A stretch of 64,000 bases of DNA from Margaritifera margaritifera (lineage: Eukaryota; Mollusca; Bivalvia; Unionida; Margaritiferidae). Numbering within the stretch: position 1 is the first letter of the stretch; every line of letters begins with the position of its first letter. Below are positions 37,451 through 49,125 of the stretch, piece after piece. Position numbers and translations under genes: made by a program. Location of the stretch: assembly GCA_029931535.1 (NCBI GenBank), contig JAQPZY010001621.1, positions 1,240,001 through 1,304,000 of the forward strand, in the 5' to 3' direction. The notes under the pieces are model-generated. The model searched no databases. It had not been told where the DNA came from and worked only from the letters and a program-made list of their open reading frames with translations.

Positions 37451-38439
37451 TCTACTTTTAAATTGCCTGTATTTTAATTAGGCTTGGTATTCTGCCTTTT
37501 TACATTTAAATTCGAATTACCACTTAATAGGGGGTTGACCAGCATGCCGTCTGTTTTTGTCCATCAAGCATGTACACTGGACTTGTATTCAACATCATTT
37601 TTGGGTTCAAAATTACTCACTGATATTTCCAGTAACACTTCCCGGGCTCCAATAATCTCATATACTTCAAAACTTTAAAAATCATTGTCATCATCACCAG
37701 TATTTGCCGAACTAAATCTTAATCTGATGATAACCATGTTGGGAGTCAGCCATTTTGGGTTTTCTAGGAGCCCTTACTTTAAACACACATTTGTAAAACT
37801 TCCTTCATGAATGCATGGTTCAACCTCAACAATGCTTGCTCCAGGGCCCAATGTGCCAATCAAATTTAGTTTAACAACTGTTAATGTCAAGCTAAAGTAT
37901 TCAGATGTGTAAACAGTTGCCTAGCGAAAAAATGATAGATGACGAGACAAGCAGTACGAGACCGCTAATGGTGGTGCGACTTATTCCACAACAAGCACTT
38001 TTAGGGTTAACAGTTAAATAAAAATTTTATACTGTGCAGAGTACATTTTTATATGCATGACTTTAAACTAATTTGCGGGAGTTCTCGCGCATCACTGCTT
38101 GCAAAGTGCGCGATTTGCGCGCCCTGGCAGCATCTCTGATGTAGCAATGAGGCAATTGCCCTGGGTAGAAAGACACCCATGTTAGGATAATTTCCAGCTA
38201 TTTGTAGCAATTGGTGGTATGTCTTTTTGTTTAACTGTGTTTCTACTTTGAGTAACTTCAGCTGCACTTGATGGTGCACAGACAATATTTTGTATGAATG
38301 TAAACGGTGTTCATGCTAATACTCAACCTATCACATTTTGGTCTGATAAGGTAATGCAGTTTTGGAGAGAAAGTCATTCCATGATAGCTTTTTCATATAT
38401 ATTAATAAGCTGTTTTCATATATATTATAATGATAGCCA

Positions 38440-39200
38440 TACCTGATGGGAAATAAGTATCATTTGTAGGTTTTCTGCCTGGTTACTTTGGAAGCCACAC
38501 CACTGCTAAGGGAGCAACCATTGAGACAATGCTGATAGAGCATGTCCTCATAAACATTCATACCAAGTTTGATCAAAATTGACCAGGCCATTCTTAAGAA
38601 GCTGATAATAGGTATTTGATACTTTTGCTTTGGAAGAGGAGAGAAGCTGAAAATAGGTTTTAAACCTGGTTACTAAGGAAGCCAGACTTTGCTGGGGGAG
38701 CCATCCAAGACAAAATTTTGACAGAGCCTGTCCAAAAAAAACATTCCTACCAAGTTTGATCAAAACTAGCTAATCTGTTCTAGAGAAGAAGTTGAAAATA
38801 GGTTTTCCATATGGTTGCTATGGAAGTCACACCACTGCTAGGGCTGCCACAATTTTGATAGAACCTGTCTTATTAAACTCAGTCGCAGCCTTTCTAGGGA
38901 AGAAGTAAAAAAAAATATGTATTCAAAATGGTTACTAAGAAGCCACATCACTGCAAGTGGAGCCACCACAGACGTAATTTTGATGGAGCATGACCTAAGA
39001 AACATTCCTACCAAATCTATAAAATGTGGGTGAGTCATTCTGGAGAAGGTCCATTTTGCTTGCTATGGAAGCCACACCATTGCTATGGGAGGCATCCCAA
39101 ACATAATTTTGGTAGAGCATGTCCTATGGAACATTCCTACCAAGTCTGATTTAAATTATCTTCTCAGTTTTAAGAAGAATTCAAAAACAGCATTGTTGAC
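38440..39200. repeat. Degenerate tandem array, about 5 units of 120-180 bp
   Basis: Recurring blocks ggttactttggaagccacac, gctgggggagccatcc-like, and agagcatgtcctcataaaca followed by ttcctaccaagtttgatcaa. Units vary in length. Confidence 0.85.
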
Positions 39201-39638
39201 AGACCACACATGATAAAAGCCAGACGTAGAGCCATACCATAAACTCACTTGGCTTAACTTGCAGCTGAGCTAAAAATGAATCAAATGTGGAAATATATCT
39301 CATCTACAGACAGATGTATTTCCTAAATGGGAAATGAAAGTAGTTCCATAAGTGGTATCACAACACCAGTGATACTATGTTTAATGCAGCTGTGGTGACA
39401 ATCATTTTTCTAACACTGATACATTTCAATATCATATTATCAAATATATAAAAAATATGCCCAAACCACATGTACTATTTTTATGCTGTAATAACAACAA
39501 TTTCTTTTAGGTGTAAAATGACAAAATGAAAATCTGAGAATCTATTCAGTTTCAATAGCTAGGCTGTTACATGGATAAAACAGCTACACGCAGGTATACC
39601 AGACAAGCTTAAATGAAAATATGATTGGACGTTGTTAC

Positions 39639-39752
39639 CTTTACTTCTACAGTGTTCCCGATATGAAATTCTACTGGGGCAACTCCAGGCACATAAAATC
39701 CAAGAGTTGCTGGAATGCAAACTAGAATAATACTGATAGTTGACAGCAGCAT
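39639..39752 (-). CDS. TM9SF4: TM9SF4-like exon 2 (signal peptide and mature N-terminus)
   Basis: 114 bp. An acceptor-like CTCATTACAG immediately precedes an ATG at 39752, and the donor is GTAACA. Encodes MLLSTISIILVCIPATLGFY then VPGVAPVEFHIGNTVEVK: a hydrophobic signal peptide with likely cleavage before FYVPGVAP, the conserved mature start of TM9SF proteins. The ATG here could itself start the protein if exon 1 is not used. Confidence 0.9.
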
Positions 39753-39836
39753 CTGTAATGAGATGAATACAAATCTGCAAGCAATCAATAATGTCACTAC
39801 AGAAAGCCTGAAAGAAAACAAGAGTAAAAAGTGCTT

Positions 39837-40056
39837 ACTGTATATACTCGCATATAATCCGGGTCCAAATGCAAACAACATAGACCCTGATCTGCCATTG
39901 CATAATACACTGGCAGATCAGGGTCTATGTTGTTTGTTCTACTGATTAGTCCTTACAAACTGCATAGATCCAGATCTGCCAGCACATTATGCGATGGCAG
40001 ATCTGGGTCTATGCAGTTTGCAGTTGGTATCGGTTTATATGCTATTATATACAGTA
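39837..40056. mobile_element. Double-hairpin MITE, copy 2 (inverted relative to copy 1)
   Basis: Same structure as 26023-26243 read on the opposite strand: termini ctgtatatactcgcatataa and tatgctattatatacag, with both internal hairpins kept (gacccagatctgcc-type and accctgatctgcc-type). It lies 85 bp upstream of exon 2. Confidence 0.85.
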
Positions 40057-40362
40057 GTAGACTTCTATACTAGTAAAGAATCCTACACGAAATTTAATTG
40101 TCTGAAGATGACTGTCACCCAAACTTGTTTGCATGCAAAGAATCAGGCTAAAGAAGAAAAAAAATCCTCCACCACCATTGCTGCCAGCAGAAAAGTGACT
40201 ACCATATCTCACTATGCTTATGCAGATAAGTCGAAACCAAACACACCTTACAAGATAGACAAACAATGCACTACATCCCTCATCATAAAGTATTCTTAAA
40301 TTCAGCTTTAAACCTACATTCCATATTTCATACACATACACACTTAAGCCAACAATGAGGTG

Positions 40363-40399
40363 TATTATTATTATTATTATATTATTATTATTATTATTA
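40363..40399. repeat. (ATT)n microsatellite
   Basis: ATT/TAT trinucleotide run with a one-base slip in the middle. Confidence 0.97.
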
Positions 40400-41069
40400 C
40401 AAAACAATATGTCCAGGAAGCAAGTACAACAAGCCGTCTTGTATATACTGACTGACATCACAGAGATGTGTTACTTTGTGGTATATGTGCATTATTGGCA
40501 AAGAAAGTATTATTGTACTACTCAGAATATTTATTAATATCTTTGACAAATATAGAAATTTATTTTAAAATGTAAAATTCAAACAGCATAAAAAGATGTA
40601 ATTTAAACCAGATGCTTATAATGGCCCCATGTCCCAATGTCATGCAGAATTCAAATTTTAGCAATTTACTCCAGAAAATTGTGTTATCCATTGATCTAAA
40701 ATCTTCCCAAAATGATTGTAATGGGTTCCATTCTTGATTATCACAGAAATATCCTTGCTACTATACTGGCTGGTGATCAGTTATCACTGTGTACAAGTTA
40801 TCGTGACTATCTGTGCATGTCCACTTTGCAAACAACATATTTGTATGCATCAGCATCTGCCACAAATGATGATCAGTGGTTGCACATTTGGGGTGGGTAT
40901 CACATAAATGCATGTAACTCTAACAAAATCTCTGAAACTCACTTTAAAAATGTTAATTAACAACAACAAAGTCACACTTGGGGAGGTAAATTAAACCAAC
41001 TGGAGCAAAATACCTTGCCCGATGCAAGTCTGGCATGCTAACGATCGAGCCACTGCAGCTGCTGCTCAT

Positions 41070-41530
41070 CATGAGCTAAATGCAAAAACTTAACCTAAGC
41101 TATTAACATATGAAATGTAGGATATATTTCTGTATGGGTGTAGTACATATAGAGTTATTCAGTGGCCAACTTTTGTGACAAGGGTGTAAAACTCATCAAG
41201 ATACATCCCCTCATGAAGTTTATTGATTCCTGGTAAAATAATTTGTATACAGGCTACAAAAAACATATGGTCATGAGCTAAATGCAAAAAACTCAACATA
41301 AGCCAATAAAATGTAAAAATGTTGGTTGAAGTGACTTTTTTCTTGTACGGGTGTGGTACTAATAGTGATACATACAATCATCTAGTTTGATGGTTCAAGC
41401 ATGAACAGTGCTTGAGAAATAAACTTGAAAATTAAACCAAAGTCAGTGAAGCATGAAATAAGAGTCACAGTGTCCTACTTATATATGGGTGTAGTACTCA
41501 TCAAGATGCATTCCCTCACCACATTTCAAT
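41070..41530. repeat. Degenerate tandem units with gggtgtagtactcatcaaga core
   Basis: Blocks of catgagctaaatgcaaaaac and gggtgtagtactcatcaaga followed by atgcatcccctca recur about three times with variable spacing. A truncated tRNA-like SINE end (tggctcgatcgttagcatgc on the minus strand, near 41035-41055) abuts it. Confidence 0.6.
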
Positions 41531-42863
41531 AATTAAAAAACTGAGCAAGTTTTCATATATCTTTATCATGCTGACAAAAAAGAATGTTTTAACATTATTT
41601 CAATCCATTAGAGAATCAGAAAATTTTATTAGTTTTGACCAATTTAAACAATAATAACTCTTGACCACACTGAATCTATGCAATCCTGTCACCCAGAGTC
41701 TGATCTGAATGATGAGTCATGTGACCATGTGTGAAAGGGCTAATTTCTAACCTCAGTGAAGGAAATCAACCATGTAAAGGCTCCAAAATTAGGGTTTAAA
41801 CCAAGTTTTTCTCCTGGTGATAAAGAGAACTCTTTCTCCAATGCATATTGAGTGGTAAATGATTTATCTGTAAAAAAAAATTATCAATCGTAGCTGGCCA
41901 GTAGTAGTCTATTAAAGAACAAGTCATAAAGGTAAGGCTGCAACATTTATCAAAATTTTTAAATGTGTAAATGATGTACGATAACCAAAATTATGCCATT
42001 TAATCTAAATGATTAAATCAACCTTTCACCATCCACCCTTTAGGTTTACTGAACAGCTGACTGTTTCATTTGCGGTATGTCATTTACCACTTATTATGAC
42101 AAGATTAAGGACATTAGATATGTCTTTGCAGAATATTTCTAACAGTTAAAGTACAACATTTCTAGGATAGTCATGATATTGTTTCCTATTGCTACATGTA
42201 TATGATGAAACAAATAGCTGATGCAACCTGACATACTATGTTGACATGCGCATGAGATTCTTTTACAACTATTACATTGATCTACAATGACTAAGAAACT
42301 GTATGGTGGCTTAAAAACATGAAATGGTGTTTCTTTCAAATAAAATGTTACTAATCCAAGGCTCTGTTAACAAACGTGTTTTTTCAAAGGTATTTAATGT
42401 AGTTTGAATAAAACTTTATCAACATTATCAGTAAATCAACCTGATGTGTAATGTTGTGTAATGTGCACTACAACCTATTCTTGTCAACTTTCACTGACAG
42501 CCACGTGCATGTTCATTTACATGTTTACCAATTTTATAACCATTTACAGCCTTACATACATGTTGTGTATGTGTGCGGTACCAACTATTTCTGCTATAGG
42601 TGTCACTTTCAAGAATCTGATGACATGTATTTAAGTGATGATTATTCCATCTATTCTGCTGCTTGTTGATCAATATTCATTGTAAGATCATTATATAACT
42701 GACCCAGGAAACACATCAGATGAAACGAGTGTTAACATACATGTTTTGTTTTTAGATGAGACCAACCAAGAGGTGTGATCCAGTGTAAACCGGATTGAAT
42801 GTTGCACACTATCATGACACAATGAAAGTGTTGAGTATTGAACACAATTTTTACTGCCCCTGC

Positions 42864-42914
42864 ACTGGTAATGGTTAGACACTGGTAATGGTTAGACACT
42901 GGTAATGGTTAGAC
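42864..42914. repeat. 17-bp tandem repeat, 3 perfect copies
   Basis: Three copies of actggtaatggttagac. Confidence 0.95.
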
Positions 42915-43650
42915 ACTACATATGCTTTTCTTGACTCAGTTTAGTACTCGGCTGAAATTGTAAAAAACTGAAAGCAATTCCTACATTTTCGTTTTGAAGT
43001 TTTGTGATGAAGTTTTGTGATGACAACTAAGGTGCAGATCACTCAACAATCATGAATGAACAGAATTTGATAAAAGTACATTAGTATTACATTTCAAAAC
43101 AATAATGAACATTTTATTTCAGATCAATAAAGGCGTATACACAACCAGGTTGATGTACACTTTACCATCAACAATAACATGATGTCAATGACAACACACA
43201 AGTGACAACTACTGCACATACAGACTTAATGTCAAACTCTTGTCACTTAGAAAGCGTGGTACCCATAGTAAACTAGATTATATTATGCTTGAAAACTATT
43301 AGGGATGAAATGATTCATTGATAATTTTGCCATATCGATATACATATCAATACAAGAGGTGAAGAATCGATACAAAATGATGCTTACCCTATACAATTAA
43401 CTTTAATCTTCAGCAGTCACAAATAATTATTAGTAGTTTGCCTATTTTTTAAATTGAGAATTCATCTGATAGATCACTCTTTTATGTCAGTAAAAAAGGA
43501 AATCTATTGACTGCATCAATTCCCCTTCTACAAATTAACACAAGGTAACTAACTCGAACATTTCAAAACCAGACCCCCTTGCCAATTCTGTGCTATTTTT
43601 TAAAATCTCATCCGCACAATCAACCAATGAAAACATATATAAAAGTAAAA

Positions 43651-44876
43651 GAGACATTCCAAACTTGTTCCCCATGTATGATTTAAGTACTGTACTGATC
43701 ATTTAATAGCCACTTTTATGTGAAGTTTCTCTGTTGCTTCTTATCTCGTCTTTTTGGATCAAATTTGGAGGCCTACAATTCCAGTGTGTCACACAGTGAA
43801 ATGTACTACATTCAATTCTGATTGGTGGTTACTGTTTGTTCCAAACCAGGGTAAACAATAAACACCAATCAAAACTGAATGTAGCTTATTCACTGTGTGA
43901 CACACTAGAGGTATAGGCATCCAAACTCAATCAAGCAGATACAAAACAACTGAGAAACTTCATGTAAAAGTGACTATTAAATCAGTTTTGCCCATAGGAT
44001 CCCAAGGGCAGGAGACATTGTGTTCCCCTGTCCTTCAAATCTGGAGGACATACAAAATTTCAAAGAATCAAAGAAACATACTACATAGTACTTAATGTGC
44101 ATGTAGTGGTAAATAAAAATATGCTTATTTGCTTTGACAGTTTTGTCCCCTTAACTTTATGCTGTCTGTACTGCACAATCATCTTTTCCTTGGACACCTA
44201 TATTATTATAAACTTTTTATCAACTGTTCAAGTAACCCAAAAAACATTTACTTGTTTGAATATCAGGTTCATGTGAAAAGAACTGCACTATGGAATTTTT
44301 GGTTCCAGATCTTACCCGCATTTTACTTTAGTGTTCACTCATTATCTACCTGCATTTACTATAACAATTCCCACGTTTCTGAATTATTTTTCTTTTCAAA
44401 CTAATAATTAATTTAATAAATGCCAAACTGTGTATTTCTGCAAGTTTATCAATCCAGAAATGTAGTCCCTTTTGTCATTATTTCAACTTCAAATATACAT
44501 TATATTATTGACAGTCTGTGACTATTGATTGCAACTCAACAAAGTACTACAAACATTGAATGTTCTGATTGCCAAAAATGTTGTTTTAAGAAGGAAAGTA
44601 ACTGTTATCTTAAAGTTTTTATTGCATTTAGTGACTCTGGACATTGCCAGAGCCAATACAGACGTGCACTGAAGTAAACAAAAATAGGCGGACTTCTAGA
44701 TTTTTCCCTGAAAAAAAGGGCATGCTCATGAGGCAGACATGAGTCAAGATATTAGGAACATAGGACAAAAGTACTGGGAAACAAGCAATCCAGCGCTTAG
44801 GGTGCAACAATCTAAATGATCAGTAAAGTGTAAAGTACTTCAATCATACATAGGGAACAAGTTTGGAATGTCTTCT
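43651..44876. mobile_element. Inverted-end element, 1.2 kb, nested
   Basis: The first about 55 bp (gagacattccaaacttgttc, then catgtatgattta and gtactgatcattta) is mirrored at the right end (aatgatcagtaaag through gggaacaagtttggaatgtc). Its left third holds a further hairpin: 43700-43825 pairs with 43880-43985 around tgtgtcacacagtg / cactgtgtgacaca. No coding region. Confidence 0.65.
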
Positions 44877-45284
44877 TTACATTGTTAAATATGTTATCAG
44901 AGACTGAAAATACCAATGGGATAAAAATTGTTTGCACAGAATCAGTGAAGGGACAGATTTTGAGTGGGTGTTTGTCAATAGTTTCCCATTCACCAACAGA
45001 AAAGAGTGCCTGTGGTCATAGCAGTTGTTTTGCACCTGCAGGAAGTACAGTATGAGGGTTTGGGTTGTTAGTCATCTCTGCTCCTGCACCCAGACCAGTT
45101 CTAGATAAGATTTTCCTTGCACAAGGAAATTGCACTATTTCTGTTCTTAAGATAATGGCTGAGATTATTCACATGGCCGCCGTGTACTTTAACTGCGAAA
45201 GACTATTTGCATGGCCATTGCATATATAATTTACTTAAAGCTATTCAAATGTCTGCAGCATACCCGAGACCAACAAAAAAAAAA

Positions 45285-45570
45285 AAAAAAAAAATTTGTG
45301 TTTCCGGTTGGTTGACCGTCCCCATTTCTCACTGCCGACTCTAGCACCCTGCCCCCCCCCAAAAAAACTTTTTTTTTTGGTTATAAAAAAGATCACATCG
45401 CCAAAATTGATTTGTGCATCAAATTGAGCTGGTTTTGCCCAATACTTTCAAGTGCTTGAAATATTATTTGATTTATATATAATGTTTAATGTTAAAAAAA
45501 AATAAAAATACCTGCCTACCCTAATTTTAAAACCAGTGCAATTGGAAACACGGAAACACACATTTTTTTG
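45285..45570. mobile_element. MITE-like element with tgtgtttccg ends
   Basis: Starts after a 20-A run with ttgtgtttccggttgg and ends with ggaaacacggaaacacaca, giving short inverted ends around an A/C-homopolymer-rich body. No coding region; the boundary is approximate. Confidence 0.45.
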
Positions 45571-46662
45571 TTGTTGGCATTATCTGTGTTTTTTTCTCAA
45601 GTCATTGTAGGTAAAACTGGTACAATCAAGGGCAGATTAAATGCCAAATAGAGCAGATGTTCTGGGAGGGGGGCAGCAATGCAAAGAAATGGTGTGTGTG
45701 TGGAGGGGCCACTCTTTTTGAAATTGCTCCAGGGCCTCCTACCAGCTTAATCCAACCTATGGTACAATGTTATACTTTTACTGCTTCACCCCCTGCAGTA
45801 ATACAAACGTAAGAAGATCTATTACCAGTCATATCCATAATCTCATATACAAATTTACCTACAATGACTATGACAGATTTTTTTTCATGTGAACCATCAT
45901 TTGCTATATTTCTAACTGAACCAGATACTGCAAGATTGTTACTTTATAAAATATTCCTCATCTTTAGTATTAAACTTCAATGTGCTCATTAAAAAATTAA
46001 TGCACAGCAAATAAAAGATAATTTAACAATTTCCTTTTTTATGGTGTTTTGTTGACCAATAAATCGGCCCCCAAACCTGTAATGGTATTGATGGGTAACC
46101 ACCCATTAATCACTGACGACTAGCAGGTACTGTGTATATTTGTTATCTTGTCATGGATGAAAACGGCATATGAAAAGATCGCAAGTCTAAATCTGTCTGC
46201 AAACTGAAAATACGATCAATATGTCAACACATACGAAATGACACCACCCTAATCATCATAGAGATGACAAGACCTTGAAGTTCATATGTGTATCGATGAT
46301 GCATTGTATCGAAGCTTTTGTATCGCGATATGTATCGATACACGGCACATGCGTATCGTTTCACCCATAAAAACTTGGACAACATCAACTTTAAATATCT
46401 ATATTACTCTGTTACTATATAAACACCATTTACTGAACTAACCCAAGAAAAATATGATCAGTGAGTCGTGATATCATTCAACATAGCTAGCCTAATCTAG
46501 TTCTACGAGTACTTGCATGGGCAAATTTCAATGACAAATTGAGCAACTTTGATTATCAATGTGAAAATAACGAGCGTTATCTAACTTTGGTTTCTATGCT
46601 TAAATTGTTTCTTGAAGAAACAGCAGCGTATACCGGTATGACCAATTACAAAGCATTCGTAC

Positions 46663-46674
46663 CTTGGTCGCCAT
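46663..46674 (-). CDS. TM9SF4: TM9SF4-like exon 1 (start codon, 4 codons)
   Basis: AAG-ATG-GCG context (good Kozak) encodes MATK followed by a GTACGA donor. It splices in phase to exon 2, giving MATK ahead of MLLSTISIIL. Known TM9SF4 proteins often begin MATA, which supports this exon, but transcript data would be needed because exon 2 also begins with ATG. No TATA box is evident upstream; tttttctcttagc at 46709-46721 is pyrimidine-rich on the plus strand only. Confidence 0.6.
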
Positions 46675-48282
46675 CTTGAATCAAACGTGGAAGTGAAGGG
46701 TGTTACTTTTTCTCTTAGCTATCATTTATTTTATCCCGGTAGTTCTCGCTATTAATTTTAAAAATAACCAAGAGACTTCGAGAATTGACACACACAGAAT
46801 AAACTCCTAGACAACATATAGTTTTAATGTGGATGAACCAAAGTTTTAATACATGATTTTAACTATATTTGTTCTGAGATACAAGAAAATTCATTTCTGG
46901 TATATCTCTCAGCCAACTAGAGAGGCCACAAACAACTTTTACGAGCATTGGATTAATTTTAGACGTTAAAAAAAATTCGATGCAACAAAGTACGTATTAA
47001 AGATAGTTTAAGTAACAGCCAAAAAATGTCATGTAAAAATATTTTGCATCTAGAATTTGAATTTTGTAAATTTCGGATGCACATAATGAACTCAGCAGAC
47101 AGCCTGGTTTTGGACGAATTTACAAAATGTTTACAAAACCCAGTGTCACAAAATATGGTAAGAAGACCAACCACATTAGTATAGATTAAACATATTTTAG
47201 CGACATAAAATAAATATATTTGCAAAAGGATAGAAATCAGTTCGAAATAACTTACAGATTCTTCAATAGTAAGGTTATGATCGTAGAATATATTTTCGAG
47301 TCTGGCCGCGTGTCTTACACACAGATATGCAGAACCAATAAAATTTTTGCGATTTTAAATTTCGTACCCATTACAGAGAATATTTCGGCACCACTCATAT
47401 TTGTTTCAAAAACAAAAAATGTCCCCACGTCTTTGAAATATAGTCTATATTGATATACACAGGCAAAGAAGACACAGATTATGCAAAGTGTACCTTTGGC
47501 ACACGGACACTGAGTTTCTCGCGCATCACTAAATTCAAAACTTTTTTTTACACAATATACATATCGACAGAAATCTGCACTGTATGGAATTAAACAGTTT
47601 TAAGTCAGGTGACATGGACATTTGACGAATTTACACGAAAGGAACACTGTTGGTATCAAGGGATAATGTGTAGTTGTTTACAAGTTTGGATGGCACAAAA
47701 GTGTGATCAAAACTAGTTTTGTTACAAAATAACATGCAAGAGAATAACAATATTGATGTCTTGATTTCAAACATACAAAGATATCATACAATGCTTTAGA
47801 AAACATGCTGATTTACATATTATATTCATTGAGATAAGCATCATCTACCCTGATAGCAATATGGACGATGATGAAAACAGTATTAGGAAGAAATACATTA
47901 TTTATTTAAAGATAGTAAATGCACAGATGCACTGATTTCTCTTCGGCTACATTTACTGTACAGCTCAAAGATCTTTAAAATTTTACAAGGTTAATCTACA
48001 GCGATCAACAAAAACATATAGAATTTATGAAGAACAAAGTTAGATTTAAAACAACACACGATGACTCAGTATGTGAATTAAAATCAACAATTGGAATGGC
48101 AAAATTTCACATAAATCTGAGTTATTCATACGTTTGAAAGGATTGAAGAAACGTTGCAAATTGTTAAAAAAAATAATAGTACCTGTTGTAGATAAATCTC
48201 CTGTTGGTTTGTTGATAACGTCTAAAGACAAATTATCAAGCAAAAAGTATTTTATTTGATTGATGTCTGTAAGCTATTTAAA
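46675..48282. other. Upstream flank of TM9SF4-like gene, nothing recognised
   Basis: AT-rich DNA with short frames (for example 46959-47225 minus and 47220-47453 plus) that show no known motif. It may contain the host promoter and the left part of the decayed Polinton-like relic. Confidence 0.5.
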
Positions 48283-49125
48283 ATGATGTACCAAATGTAC
48301 AGCTCTCCATCGGCGACAGCAGACGTTGGAGAATTTGCAGAGCAAGACAAAGAACATTATTTAATACATCTTTACTACAATACTGAAAATCCAGTTGCTT
48401 ACACAAATGTCAATCAACTGAGGGAATAAATCAAATTTGGCAAAGGAAAATGAAAATACGCTGAATTGAAAGAATAGTTAACTGAGCAATATACATACAC
48501 ATTACATAAGAAAGCGAGAAAAGGATTACTATACAAAAATAATTTATGTAAGTCACGTCAATAGCCAGTGGTAGGCAGACATTGCTAGCATGCAATCATT
48601 TGAAAAATTCAGCAGTGGATACAAGTACATTTTGAAAATGATTCATATTTCAAAATACACTTGGACTGACAAAGTTAAAATACACTTGGACTGACAGAGT
48701 TAAAATACACTTGGACTGACAAAGTTAAAATACACTTGGACTGACAAAGTTAAAATACACTTGGACTGACAAAGTTAAAATACGCTTGGACTGACAAAGT
48801 TAAAACGGAAAAGGATGATGACATACAAGATGCGCTTATAGACAAATTTAAAGATTGAAACTCAAAAAGACATATTTTGATGAGGGAACATATTTACAAC
48901 AGAAAACTTAAACATTCGCTGGAAATTGTAAACATTTAATATTTTTCAACATACTCAGACAAAAAAGTAGTTAAAAGGTTTAACAGACTTCTAAAGACTA
49001 CAATGTGTATATATTTCACTCACGTTGAAACCAGAAAATAGGTTGACTTCCTACCAAAGCTAATTGAGGGATACAATAGCACTGATTGCAGTTCAATAAA
49101 ATTGAGTCCATTTGACGCAAGCGGG
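48283..49125 (+). pseudogene. Polinton-type integrase relic with an internal tandem expansion
   Basis: Pieces in shifting frames follow the family order. N-terminal HYLIHLYYNTENPVAYTNVN and YTYTLHKKARKG match the LYYN...TLHK zinc-binding region. Next comes the first Asp region (ADIA...SFEKFSSGYKYIL). A later piece with RFNRLLKTTMCIYFTHVETR then VDFLPKLIEGYNST matches the catalytic-Glu helix and post-core. Several in-frame stops and frame changes are present. A 25-bp unit inside the core has been tandemly amplified six times, replacing most of the core between the first Asp and the post-core helix, including the second Asp. Confidence 0.7.
48652..48801. repeat. 25-bp tandem repeat, 6 copies, inside the integrase relic
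   Basis: Six copies of aaaatacacttggactgaca followed by aagtt (two with single changes). The unit derives from codons of the integrase core (KYTWTDKV), so the array formed within the old gene. As 25 is not a multiple of three, each copy changes frame. Confidence 0.95.

Larger units (their letters stand above)
34518..39638 (-). other. TM9SF4-like intron 2 (hAT relics and repeats)
   Basis: Holds two hAT transposase fragments, copy 2 of dispersed repeat C and a degenerate tandem array (38440-39200). 35700-36330 and 37480-38430 contain nothing recognised. Confidence 0.7.
43301..46367. mobile_element. Candidate hAT-like non-autonomous element with degraded inverted ends
   Basis: The left end (agggatgaaatgattcattg with atatcgatatacatatc) is imperfectly mirrored by the right end (atatgtatcgatacacggca up to gtatcgtttcaccca). 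Ends of the form gggtgaaacgat plus tatcgata runs are common in animal hAT-type elements. No transposase frame is seen. Two smaller inverted-end elements sit inside. Ends are diverged and no target duplication was seen, so this is tentative. Confidence 0.4.
39753..46662 (-). other. TM9SF4-like intron 1 (6.9 kb)
   Basis: Contains copy 2 of the double-hairpin MITE, an ATT microsatellite, a degenerate array (41070-41530), a 17-bp tandem repeat and nested inverted-repeat elements (43301-46367). 41540-42860 and 42920-43290 have nothing recognised. Confidence 0.6.
3095..46674 (-). other. TM9SF4: TM9SF4-like nonaspanin gene, N-terminal half, 11 coding exons
   Basis: Eleven exons with consensus GT/AG borders join in phase to 912 bp, 304 codons. 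Segments such as [47 protein letters not shown] and MIMVRTLRKDIAKYN match the TM9SF4 branch of the transmembrane-9 superfamily rather than TM9SF1-3. Known TM9SF4 proteins are about 640 residues: a cleaved signal peptide, a lumenal domain, then nine membrane spans in endosome/Golgi membranes, with roles in membrane-protein sorting and phagocytosis. The visible part covers signal peptide, lumenal domain, TM1 (about residues 257-280) and the start of the following cytosolic loop. The remaining eight spans lie left of the window. No break was seen in the coding exons. Confidence 0.9.

Noticed and set aside
38049..38285. Minus-strand frame of 78 codons near the hAT relic
   Set aside because: Contains no zinc-finger or hAT motif; could not be tied to the transposase.
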